A stretch of DNA of 64,000 nt from Yarrowia lipolytica (Eukaryota > Ascomycota > Dipodascomycetes > Dipodascales), in NCBI RefSeq assembly GCF_001761485.1, contig NC_090775.1, positions 2,735,001 to 2,799,000 of the forward strand, in the 5' to 3' direction. A model generated the notes under the pieces. The model was not told the origin of the DNA, did not search any database, and saw only the letters and a list, made by a program, of their open reading frames with translations. A program made the position numbers and the translations under genes. This document shows, piece after piece, positions 40,894 to 49,832 of the stretch. Position 1 is the stretch's first letter, and each line of letters begins with the position of its first letter.

Positions 40894-41103
40894 TGTCGTT
40901 GCTGCTGGGCTGTTTGGCCGGGTTCACCTGCAGTACAAATTATCACCTTTATGCCGGTGTACACTAACGATAAATAGACGTTGGGTGATTTGTTCATGCA
41001 GCAGACATGTCGAAAAAAGACTGAAACCGAAGCACTGTAAATACTGTAATTGCATAACCAGATATAGCATCCAAATCCAGCTTAACCGGCAACCGTCTAC
41101 ACC

Positions 41104-42220
41104 ATGAGTTTACCGAAAGTTCGTGAGTACAAGAACAACAAGTGACAGACATACCCACCATGACACTAATACAGACATTCTGGGAGCAGGTTCAATCGGA
41201 TCTCTGCTGGCGTACAACCTGGCCAAGGCTCAAGTCGTCGCCCCCGTGTTGATGCTGAGAGATGCAGCTCGACAGATGGACTTCAAGAAGCGAGGCTCGT
41301 CAGTCTACTTTTGCGGCAATGACACGCCTCTGTCGCAGTTTGGTATTCGCCACAATTACAACACCGAGCCATTGCTGACTGGGGAAGGCATTAAAATCGA
41401 GACCATGACTCCAGACCAGATCAAGGAGCCACTGAGTCATATTATCGTCACAACAAAGGCCCAGAGCACACTCAGCGCATTATTCAACTACAGGGACGCT
41501 ATCGACTGCAACACTGCTATGTTGTTTCTGCAAAACGGAATGGGACTGAAGGAACAAATGGACGCCAAGGTATGGCTGAATGAGGACGATAAACCTCACA
41601 TATTCTTTGGAGTCACTACACACGGAGCGCACAGATTGCCGTCGCCATTCTACGAGTACAGACACGCCGGCCAGGGTCAGATTGACATGGCTGTGGCTCC
41701 TGGAACCTTGTTGGAGGAGAATCCCTTCGAGGAGATTCTGCAGTCCTCACCTACTCTGGGATGCCAGGATACTATGCCATATCCCGAATTGCTGCTGAAA
41801 CAGAGCCAGAAGTTGGTTGTTAATGCGTGTGTTAACCCTCTCACTGCCCTCATGGACTGCAACAATGGCCAGTTGCTGGATAGCTACGCGACTAGCACCA
41901 TCATCAATACAGTGGTGTTTGAGTCCAGCATCATTCTCCGAGAATATTTGCTTGATACCATTGGACATCAGATTAACCCTGCTTTGATTTCTTCTGCGCT
42001 CAAGCCCCAGAGACTGAATGAGCTCATCAACAAGGTGTTACAGCTGACTCACGATAACTCATCCTCGATGAGAGAAGATGTGCGGAACAATCGAGTCACA
42101 GAGATCAGATACATCAACAAGTTTCTTATGGATATGGGTAACAAGTACAAGAAACCCATCACCGCCAACCTCATGCTATACAACCTGGTGAACGCACAGC
42201 AGGACTTCAACAAGTTTTAA
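41104..42220 (+). CDS. PAN5: 2-dehydropantoate 2-reductase (ketopantoate reductase), two exons
   Basis: NADPH-dependent reduction of ketopantoate to pantoate on the route to pantothenate and coenzyme A. Exon 1 41104-41122 and exon 2 41175-42220 give 354 residues. The join completes the nucleotide-binding motif: MSLPKVHILGAGSIGSLL, with GxGxxG at residues 10-15. An unspliced reading would begin at the GTG of the donor site itself (41123) and lose the beta strand. Later family motifs include ILGAGSIG, VTTKAQST (the conserved lysine), FLQNGMG, VNACVNPLTAL (substrate loop with Asn) and the C-terminal helical domain with EDVRNNRVTEI. It converges on the siderophore transporter gene, 142 bp between stops. 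Confidence 0.92.
41123..41174 (+). other. PAN5: Intron of PAN5 (52 nt)
   Basis: Donor GTGAGTACA at 41123; acceptor region CACTAATACAG ending at 41174. The branch motif is CTAAT rather than CTAAC. This is the shortest intron in the window. Confidence 0.9.
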
Positions 42221-42362
42221 CAGTCTAATTTGTATATATAGATATTGCATGGAATAAAAAGAATGCTACGGTACATGATAACTCGTTAAACACATCATTT
42301 ATTACTTTTTTTAATCGTTACATCATAAGGTCATTTCTGCTTCTGGTTTAGATCATCACTGT

Positions 42363-44198
42363 TTAGATCTTTTTCTCTTCTTCAGCACCGAAGGAGGCCT
42401 CCTCGGAGGAAGTGGTTCCTGCAAGGGCTTCGATGTCTTCAGAATCATGGTGGACGCCCATGCCATCGTCCATAGACTCGGATTCCGAGTCTCCCTTGAT
42501 GTGAGGCATAGCATTCTCACCGTCGGTGTTGTTCTGGGCATCATCCATCAGGCTGACATTGACGTCAGGAAGAGTCAGGGTTCCAACGAAGATGAAGGAA
42601 GCCACAATAATAGGCGGGTATAGCATTCGTCGGTAGACGTCATTAAAGGCCGTAACAATCATCATTCGCTCTGGTGTCTGCCATTTGTATTTGAGAGCAG
42701 CTCCAATGTTGTTTGCAACCAGATGGTTCTGAGCAGGGGTTAGGAAGGGGGCGAAAATGGCCAGCTGTTTGGGGTAGGATTGTCGGTACATAGAGCCGGC
42801 AATAGCTTCCCCGATAATGGTTCCAACCGTCATGATGGACAGGTAGATGGCTGTGGAAGAAACCACATTCTTATGGGACACCACAGACTGGAGCATGACA
42901 AGCATGGGCATCTGCATCATGCCCGATCCTACACCCTCCACACACTGGGCAACGATAAACTGGCCAAGATGATGGTGAGGTTGTCGGTAGTGGTATGTCA
43001 GACCGAGACCAAGCAGGTAGATGGCTGCACCAGCACAAACAACTGGCTTGACCTTGTTTGTGAGCTTTGTGTAGGCAGCTCCCACAAAGGAGGAGACAGT
43101 GGAAGCGACAACAAAACATACAGAAGTGTTGGTGGCAGCAGTGACGGACAAGTTCTTACACACCATAAGCCAGGGCATGTAATAGGTTCCGTAAAGGAAG
43201 TATGCAATAGAGTAGCAACAGATGAGGAAGCAGCAGGTGAACATGGTTCTGTTCTTGATGATGTAGAAGGGCATGAAGGGGTACTTGGGAACCATTTCCC
43301 AGAATGGGAAAACCACCAAGAGAATAGGTCCAATGACAATCATGGCAAGAATGTGTGCCTGGGACCAGGACTTGGGACCCGTAGCAAGTGTGACGGCTAA
43401 GAACAAAAGAGTCAGACCTCCAGTGAAGAGAATCAAACCGATGAAGTCAAACTGTCGCATGGTCTCTTTGAAGTTTCGCACCGACTTTCCGTATTCGAGA
43501 CCCAGCCTTCGGGCCTTGAACTTCAGCCGTAGCATGATACCACAGACAGGAATGGCCACAACTGGCATAACAATGCACCACATTCCGTAACCCCATCTCC
43601 AAGTGGAATGCTTGGTGATGGCGTTTGTAATAGGAGCAGCGATCCATGGGGCGAAGAGATACGCAAAGTTGGGAAGCGAAACGAAGAACATTCGGTTCTT
43701 AAGGCTTGAAGTGTCTGCCGCGAACACTTGCTCCATGAACTGGATGCCTACTTGGCCCGAGACGTAGAAGATATGAGCGGCAAAATATGTTCCAATGTTC
43801 TGACAGGCTGCTAACATGATAAACCCAACTGTGAAGAACACCACAGAAATAACAAGAGCCTCAAATCGACCTAGAACATCTGCAAGTTTGGCGACAGTGG
43901 GTCGCGAGGCGGTGTACATGACAGACTTGACAACTGCCAGTGCTGAAAGAAGAGAAAGCTCGTTGAAATGTGAAGTAGCGAAGGTCGAGTAGACGTTAAC
44001 AGTCTGAGATTCAAGAGCAATGCAAACAGAAACTAACAGGAGTGAACACCATGCAAAGACCAACTCCGTCTTGGAGAAGATTTTGTTCAGGTGCTCCATC
44101 TCCTTGACACCGTCAGTGACGTTGGTGTCGTCTTCGTCGTGGGCTCTCTCCACCTGAGGGTTGAATACGACTTGTAGGTAGTGCTTGAAGCTCTGCAT
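42363..44198 (-). CDS. Major facilitator superfamily transporter, siderophore-iron (ARN/Sit1) type
   Basis: A 611-residue multi-pass membrane protein with a cytoplasmic N terminus of about 45 residues and around 14 predicted hydrophobic segments, as in the DHA3-like siderophore family (Arn1-4/Sit1) rather than sugar porters. Family-like features: ELVFAWCSLLLVSVCIALE opening the first helix, ASRPTVAKLADVLGR as the loop 2-3 motif, and a long C-terminal acidic tail. It would import ferric siderophores at the plasma membrane or endosome with protons; the substrate is not predictable. An AGATAA (GATA-factor-like) word lies on the gene's strand at 44272-44267, about 70 bp upstream; fungal siderophore genes are often under GATA repressors, but one hexamer is weak evidence. 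Confidence 0.8.
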   Translation of the reverse strand: MQSFKHYLQVVFNPQVERAHDEDDTNVTDGVKEMEHLNKIFSKTELVFAWCSLLLVSVCIALESQTVNVYSTFATSHFNELSLLSALAVVKSVMYTASRPTVAKLADVLGRFEALVISVVFFTVGFIMLAACQNIGTYFAAHIFYVSGQVGIQFMEQVFAADTSSLKNRMFFVSLPNFAYLFAPWIAAPITNAITKHSTWRWGYGMWCIVMPVVAIPVCGIMLRLKFKARRLGLEYGKSVRNFKETMRQFDFIGLILFTGGLTLLFLAVTLATGPKSWSQAHILAMIVIGPILLVVFPFWEMVPKYPFMPFYIIKNRTMFTCCFLICCYSIAYFLYGTYYMPWLMVCKNLSVTAATNTSVCFVVASTVSSFVGAAYTKLTNKVKPVVCAGAAIYLLGLGLTYHYRQPHHHLGQFIVAQCVEGVGSGMMQMPMLVMLQSVVSHKNVVSSTAIYLSIMTVGTIIGEAIAGSMYRQSYPKQLAIFAPFLTPAQNHLVANNIGAALKYKWQTPERMMIVTAFNDVYRRMLYPPIIVASFIFVGTLTLPDVNVSLMDDAQNNTDGENAMPHIKGDSESESMDDGMGVHHDSEDIEALAGTTSSEEASFGAEEEKKI

Positions 44199-45078
44199 TG
44201 AATAGCCGGTATGTCGAAAGGAATAGTTTCTGTAGCACTAGCATGCACCACAGGGCGACGAGGTCTTTATCTACCTTGATTCCAACCCTGATCTAATCAA
44301 TCTCATCGTCTTTTTTTTTCACGCTAAGCTTCGACATTGGGGGTTAACCGTCATGTGCACTTTTTGTTTTCGACTAGGGACCTGTCGGCTTTTCATTTTC
44401 TCTCGGCTTTTCATTTCCCACGATCTCCAGGTATACCCGGTTTTCTCACCAAATAAATTTACATTTCCACTAGGCTTGTGGGTTTTTCTCATCAGTGTCC
44501 TGCAGCGTTGATGCGTCCTTATATGCGTAGGTTCTAATATCAGGGGCTAGCGAAAGCCAAACTTGGTCGGCGCGCCGGTGAGCAAGGCAAAACAGGAATT
44601 TACCACACGCCAAGACCAGGAGGTTGGAGGAACATCAACAAGATTCCTGGTGACATAAAGTTGAAATCTACCAGAGTTGAGAGCAAATCAGGACCGCGTG
44701 TGCCTACATAGAGAAATCCTCCAGGCAAATGTGCACAGCAAGCTCGTCACTCACCTCGGTTGTTCAGTCGACACCTTTGGCGGACACAGCCTTCACTGTT
44801 GGGTCGCGTGCCGAGATCATCGCGTCCCTTTCTTCCCCCCACACGCCAACAATGGAAATTTAACGCTGAGAAACTTTTGAGACGAAAGAGAAACTACAGG
44901 CTTAATTTTGTATTCTGAGCAAAAGAAACGGGCGACACAATGCTCATTGAACCTTGCCTTTGGTAGGAAACGCTGCTCGATCATACTGCGTAAGTGCAAC
45001 AATGAAAAATACATGTATCATATGTTCATTAGGCTACTTCCGGCTGGTTACGGAGCGCCGTGGCTTTGAGGTGAAGAT
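44199..45078. other. Promoter of the siderophore transporter and 3' end of the SET gene
   Basis: 880 bp with no gene recognised. Poly-T near 44312; a GCGCGCC-containing patch near 44571; an isolated donor-like GTGAGTGACG on the minus strand near 44757 without a matching acceptor. Confidence 0.5.
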
Positions 45079-46287
45079 CTAAGTAGCCCCGACAATTGAT
45101 GTTAAGTCCGCCAGTAGCGACTGGATAATCTTCAACCGACTCTGATGCAAAATTTCCACACAGGATCGTAGTTTGGCAGAAGACGCAAGAATAGCCTCTG
45201 TCTCCTGGGCTGAAGTAGTAAGAATATCCCTCAAGCCTGCCTTCATGGTGTTCTGGAAACGCTGTGTGCCTAGTTTTCCATCCACAAAGAGCTTTAGCAG
45301 TCGTGCATTAGCGGGTTCGGCTGACTGGAGAAAGTGGATAGCTGCAAATGCAACCTGGGTACGGAACGATATAGAATCTGGCAACAGGGTGTACTCGCCG
45401 TAATAGCCCATCTCCCTGAGAACAGTCTCATGCTGTTTGGTCAAGAAGGTGTTCTCCAATGCATCGCTGATATCGACATCATCCCATGGGTTTTCAGGAA
45501 CGGTGAAACCGTACTCGCACAAAAGCACTGAGTTTGATCGGGGTCCGTAGCATAAGAAGATTTCTTCGTCCGCCGTATATCCTCTCTGGCCGCAAAGAAT
45601 CTCAAAGCCAATGGAGCTAGTCTTGAGTTGGCAGTGGGTGGGTCCTGACTCTACCGAGTGATTGATTAGATCAACATACGGAGCCAATGTAATGTTATCA
45701 GGCACTTCCTGCGCGTCTTTTTTACCCGTAGTCAACGTAAGATCAAAGTATAGACAACGAGAGTTCACACAGAGCCATGCCCAGAGATAGGCGTCTCTCG
45801 GATCCGAGTCGTACTTGGCCACAAACGTCTTGGTCTTGTCGTAGTCTGCCTCGAACGTGTCCAGTGTCTTTTTCAACACCACAATGCCCTCCGGAGTCAG
45901 CGAGTCCTGATCCTCCTTGGACCATTGCAATGGCACATCCAGGAAGCCTTCTTTTCTGTCTGGCAACAGCCCCATGAAAGCCTTCCAGTCACTTTTGGAC
46001 CCTAAGCTCTGCTGGATCACAAGGAATAGAGCTAACACCTGATGGGCCGACATGCTACGGTACTCTGTTTCTGACAGGTGGCCGCCGTCTACCATTGCGT
46101 TATGGATCGAAGAGTAATTGAGCAGCTGGCGAAGCTTTAGGTGAATCAGACGCTCATTGGGGTATACACGATCATTTACCACAAGACCTCTTCCTCGGCC
46201 AGGGAGTTCTCGGATTTCCAACTTGGGCGAGATATATCCACCGTTGGAGGTGATCCACTCTATTAACTGCACATGGCTGTTTTCCAT
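45079..46287 (-). CDS. SET-domain protein, lysine methyltransferase of the Rkm/Efm1/SETD6-like class
   Basis: From the ATG at 46287 the product is 402 residues; the frame is open 13 codons further to a GTG, which I reject. The split SET domain spans about 15-260: ELPGRGRGLVV at the start, then an inserted helical region, then the core motif APYVDLINHS with NHS at 209-211, and FLCYGPRSNSVLLCEYGF with the catalytic tyrosine Y247. A helical substrate-binding domain makes up the rest. These motifs (INHS ... YG-x-x-SN) belong to the RuBisCO-LSMT-like group whose yeast members methylate ribosomal proteins or elongation factor 1A. It is shorter than yeast Rkm1 or Efm1 (about 580), so the exact orthologue and target are open. 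Confidence 0.82.
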   Translation of the reverse strand: MENSHVQLIEWITSNGGYISPKLEIRELPGRGRGLVVNDRVYPNERLIHLKLRQLLNYSSIHNAMVDGGHLSETEYRSMSAHQVLALFLVIQQSLGSKSDWKAFMGLLPDRKEGFLDVPLQWSKEDQDSLTPEGIVVLKKTLDTFEADYDKTKTFVAKYDSDPRDAYLWAWLCVNSRCLYFDLTLTTGKKDAQEVPDNITLAPYVDLINHSVESGPTHCQLKTSSIGFEILCGQRGYTADEEIFLCYGPRSNSVLLCEYGFTVPENPWDDVDISDALENTFLTKQHETVLREMGYYGEYTLLPDSISFRTQVAFAAIHFLQSAEPANARLLKLFVDGKLGTQRFQNTMKAGLRDILTTSAQETEAILASSAKLRSCVEILHQSRLKIIQSLLADLTSIVGAT

Positions 46288-48465
46288 CGGGTTAATATGT
46301 GTGTGTCTTTGGTAATGTGATATCACGATGTTATAAACAAGTATCTGTAGTTCAGTACAACCGCTTGTTTGTTGTCTGCATTATCTGCGAGAAATATTTC
46401 CCACATGCTCTATCCAATAAGCTTCCTGGATGAACCCAATCCAACAATGGGGGTTTTATGCTGATGCGAGTAGACGTGACATAGACACCCAGTGGTATGA
46501 TCTTGTGCAGGGATCTGATTATATCGAGGAGACCTCCGAATGCCTATCATTTATGGCCTCCCATTGAAGCTAGGTTGGCTAACTAGAATGATTGTGGCCT
46601 TACCACCAGAGAGCTCTAAGTAACGTGCTCATCTACAATATGATACCGGTACGACTACGCACCGATCTGATTACAGTAGGCTTCGCACAAGCCTACTTGT
46701 ACCGGTTCTGTACTCGTACTATGAAGGGCTACAGCGAAGAGCTAGCATCTCCTACTTGTAGTATCGTACGCACACGACGTACATGCCATACTCACGGTAA
46801 ATGCAAAAGCAAAAGCCATTCGCTAAGCGAGATGTGTCCGAGAATAACCATGGACCTGAGCTCCACGTTTTCGGCTATGCTGTAGGTGATATGGTTTACT
46901 TTTGTGCTTTCTGCGTCTGACTGTTGGCGCCTCTCATTTATCGGATTTCAGTTCTGTCAGGAAGTACTGTAACGGCCACCCTAAACTGCTTAGACCTGGC
47001 CCACCACCAATTCTCGTGCCCTTTAGCTTCAACAACGCCCTTCGTATGCTTGCACGATGAGAGTCCTTCTGCAGGTATATGAGATGGCATTGTGGTTGGA
47101 GAAAAGTGAAAGGGGAAACAATTACAAGAACCAACAGGCAAAAGCTGCTGGTCCCCGACAAACACTCTGACCCTCTCTCCATGGCACAAACTTACACCTA
47201 TCAATGGGAGCCTGCAACTTTAGATTTGTGTTTTGCCGGTTACAGGCCATCTGAGTGAGTAACGTGCAACACGCTCTCTTTCCAGCCCAAAAAGTTATAC
47301 TCCGCAGCTTAACCCAAACTCCCGGAAGCTTGCGAATATACGGATGAATCTGGAGTCTTGTGGGGCCGTCATAATGGTTGTTTGGAGTGTGTTTTGTATC
47401 GATATGATGGGGTTTTCATGAAGATAACGAAAAGAGCCCCTCCAGACAAGTATAACATGCCGTTGAGCTTGTTCAAAACCGTCCCTGATTCTCAACTCTA
47501 ACTGAGCTTGAAGGCTGAGCTTGGATATGCTTGGATATGTGGGAAGCTGCTGCATTTCGACAACCTGCTCATACTCGAACCAAGAGGGCTGATCGTATCG
47601 GAGTCAATACTCGCATATGTGAGAGAGAGACAAATGAGAGAAAAAGCAGCTTGAGCGAGCCCAGATTAGGGTTCCACGGTCTTACCTGAGCGCCAGCTCT
47701 ACTTGTACCGTACCAGCATAGCTCGTCATTGGACATACAAGGAGAACTCGGATTCATAGACCGTAGGTTGGGTTGCGCAAGCACAAACTCACGTGAGGCT
47801 CCAGTTTAGGACGGGGGCTCGTATCTTACATCAAGGCATGAAGAAGAAAATATTCCACTTCAAGCTTCGGTTTGAGCTGGATTTTCCCTGGAGATTTCGT
47901 TCCTCATTTCCCCGAGCACATTCTCACCCCCACCCTCTCAGGGGATATTCAACCTTGGCACCAGTCTAAACCGTGAGCTTGTAATTAAGACGACTGTCAG
48001 GCACTCACAGGGTCCTGAGTGCCCTGAGATCTGCAGGTTGAGACTGCTCATAACCACTAGGGGACTCAATAGATGGGATGACCAATCCATTGAAGGCGAA
48101 ACAGGGTCCTTCCCGCAGTGCGATCCTTGCTCTACATGTGCAACCGTTTAAGACCGTTGAACCCTTGTTTTCGGCGATTAAATCCGAGCTTAGGTTCTAT
48201 TGCCGAGCAGCACCACACAGACTCAGCATATACTTAAAAGAACTGGGACAAGCCCACCTAAGCTCGCAACCTGTGGAAAATCACTAATTTCGAAAACCAC
48301 ACACATCGAATCTTTTCGACACCAGAAATGCAACTAAATTAATCTCCCTGTCTCAGCTCATCTTCAACACACACAATGGACCGTCCAAATGTACCATCAC
48401 CACCAGCACCCTGGTCCCAACATCAGAGTTTATCTTCAGCAATCTAGCCTCTACCGCTAGCAACA
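46288..48465. other. 2.18 kb gene-free region upstream of the SET gene and the citrate carrier
   Basis: Contains two divergent promoters. TACTTGTA words at 46694, 46753 and 47700. A possible small spliced frame (47181-47254 joined to 47507-47654, 73 codons) is discussed as a finding. A 23-codon upstream frame (48376-48447) ends 18 bp before the carrier ATG. No RNA gene was recognised. Confidence 0.5.
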
Positions 48466-49743
48466 ATGTCGCGGCCATTGAATGTGAGAACAGACCCCAT
48501 GAAGAGACTTCGTTTGTGAATCTCTCGCCTTCCAATCCCCACTCTTTACTAACACAGAATGAAGATGTGAGTTATCGACACTGCGCCTGAGGCAAGGCCA
48601 CTTGCAGCCGCTCTACGTAAGATCATACCGAGCAACTATACTAACAGACAGTCATTGCTGACTGCCACCTTGGCAGGCGTTACTGCAGGACTTGTCCAGT
48701 CCTCTCTAACTTGTGAGTATGAGATGAGTTGATATCGTGAACACCTCCGATGAGCACCCCACTAACTAGACCCCTTCGAGTTCATGAAGACGTCGCTCCA
48801 GCTGCGACGAAACCTTCCTGGAGCAGCAGCATGGGTCCCCCCGGACTTTGGAAAGGTTTACTTCACTGGTCTGTCCGCCGTGGCCATTGGAGCCGCTACC
48901 AAGGCTGTTGTCCGAGTCTCTACCTTCACGGCCTTCTCCAAGTTCATGGCCGACGAAGACAACAGAACCACTGCTCCCCGAGTGGTCACTGCAGGTCTGC
49001 TCACGGGTATTACCGAGAGTTTCATTGTGGTTCCTTTCGAATCCATTAAGACTACAATGATCAACCGAGTCCAGGTTGCCGCAGGCAAACCTGTTGCTGT
49101 GCCTCCTACTGAGATAAAGCTTCCGGAGAAACCTGAGACTGCTGCCAAGGGACCTGTTGAGACTGCTCCCGTCACTATCAAGGACAAGAAACGTGTTGCT
49201 CGACCTACGGGAACCATCAAGCCTCCCACCGTCCACTATGGCCAGATTGATACCTCAGTCTCCGGACTCCTGGGCAACATCAAGGAGATGTATAAGGACC
49301 GAGGCATTCGAGCCTTTGTCCAGGGTTTCTTTCCCACTGTCACCCGACAGGCCGCAAACTCCGCCGTTCGATTCACCACATACTCGGCCCTCAAGCACTG
49401 GCTTACTAACCCCGAAGACAGCGAATACGGCCGTCTCAGCGCCGTATGGGGCTTTGGTCTCGGCCTGCTGTCTTCTGGAGCCATGGTCCTCGCCACACAG
49501 CCAATTGATGTCGTCAAGACCCGTCTACAGTCCATCCACGGTATCAAGGAGTATCGATCGTCATTGCAGTGTGCCTACAAGATTTTTGTGGAGGAGGGAG
49601 TTATGACATTCTGGGCCGGTACTCTGCCTCGGTTCTGCAAGGCCGGTCTTAGTGGTGCCATCATTTTCGGAACCTACGAGAGTGTCAGCAACGTCCTTAA
49701 CGCTGCCTCTCAGAAGAAGCCTTTCCCCCCTGGAGAGGAATAG
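48466..49743 (+). CDS. CTP1: Mitochondrial carrier, tricarboxylate (citrate, Ctp1) type, four exons
   Basis: Inner-membrane solute carrier related to yeast Ctp1, which exchanges citrate for other tricarboxylates or malate. Model: 48466-48483, 48558-48566, 48652-48712, 48770-49743; 353 residues. The three carrier signatures are PFEFMK (31-36), PFESIK (118-123) and PIDVVK (274-279). TRQAANSAVRFTTYSALK and TFWAGTLPRFCKAGLSG match the Ctp1 pattern. Splicing is needed to restore the first membrane helix and TYPFEFMK; exon 4 alone starts inside that signature. Exons 3 and 4 are secure; the two tiny first exons rest on splice signals and frame only. A Pro/Lys-rich insertion at about 137-182 is not seen in yeast Ctp1 and would lie on a loop. 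It converges on PRD1 with 89 bp between stops. Confidence 0.82.
48484..48557 (+). other. CTP1: Intron 1 of the citrate carrier gene (74 nt)
   Basis: Donor GTGAGAACA (A at position 6 instead of T) and acceptor region TTTACTAACACAG. It sits at phase 0, and the unspliced frame meets a TGA soon after. Confidence 0.65.
48567..48651 (+). other. CTP1: Intron 2 of the citrate carrier gene (85 nt)
   Basis: Donor GTGAGTTAT, acceptor region ATACTAACAGACAG at phase 0. An earlier AG in the same stretch (CTAACAG) would not keep the frame. Confidence 0.75.
48713..48769 (+). other. CTP1: Intron 3 of the citrate carrier gene (57 nt)
   Basis: Donor GTGAGTATG, acceptor region CACTAACTAG. The join T + AC restores Tyr and the first carrier signature TYPFEFMK. 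Confidence 0.92.
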
Positions 49744-49832
49744 ACTGTTAGATAGTGTAAATACAATTGATTATAGCATGGAATGCAGATATTGGTTCAG
49801 ATCGTGACATGACATTATTATATATAATTTGT

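Noticed and set aside
46288-46326. 13-codon extension of the SET protein from a GTG
   Set aside because: Not an ATG, and the conserved domain starts after the ATG at 46287.
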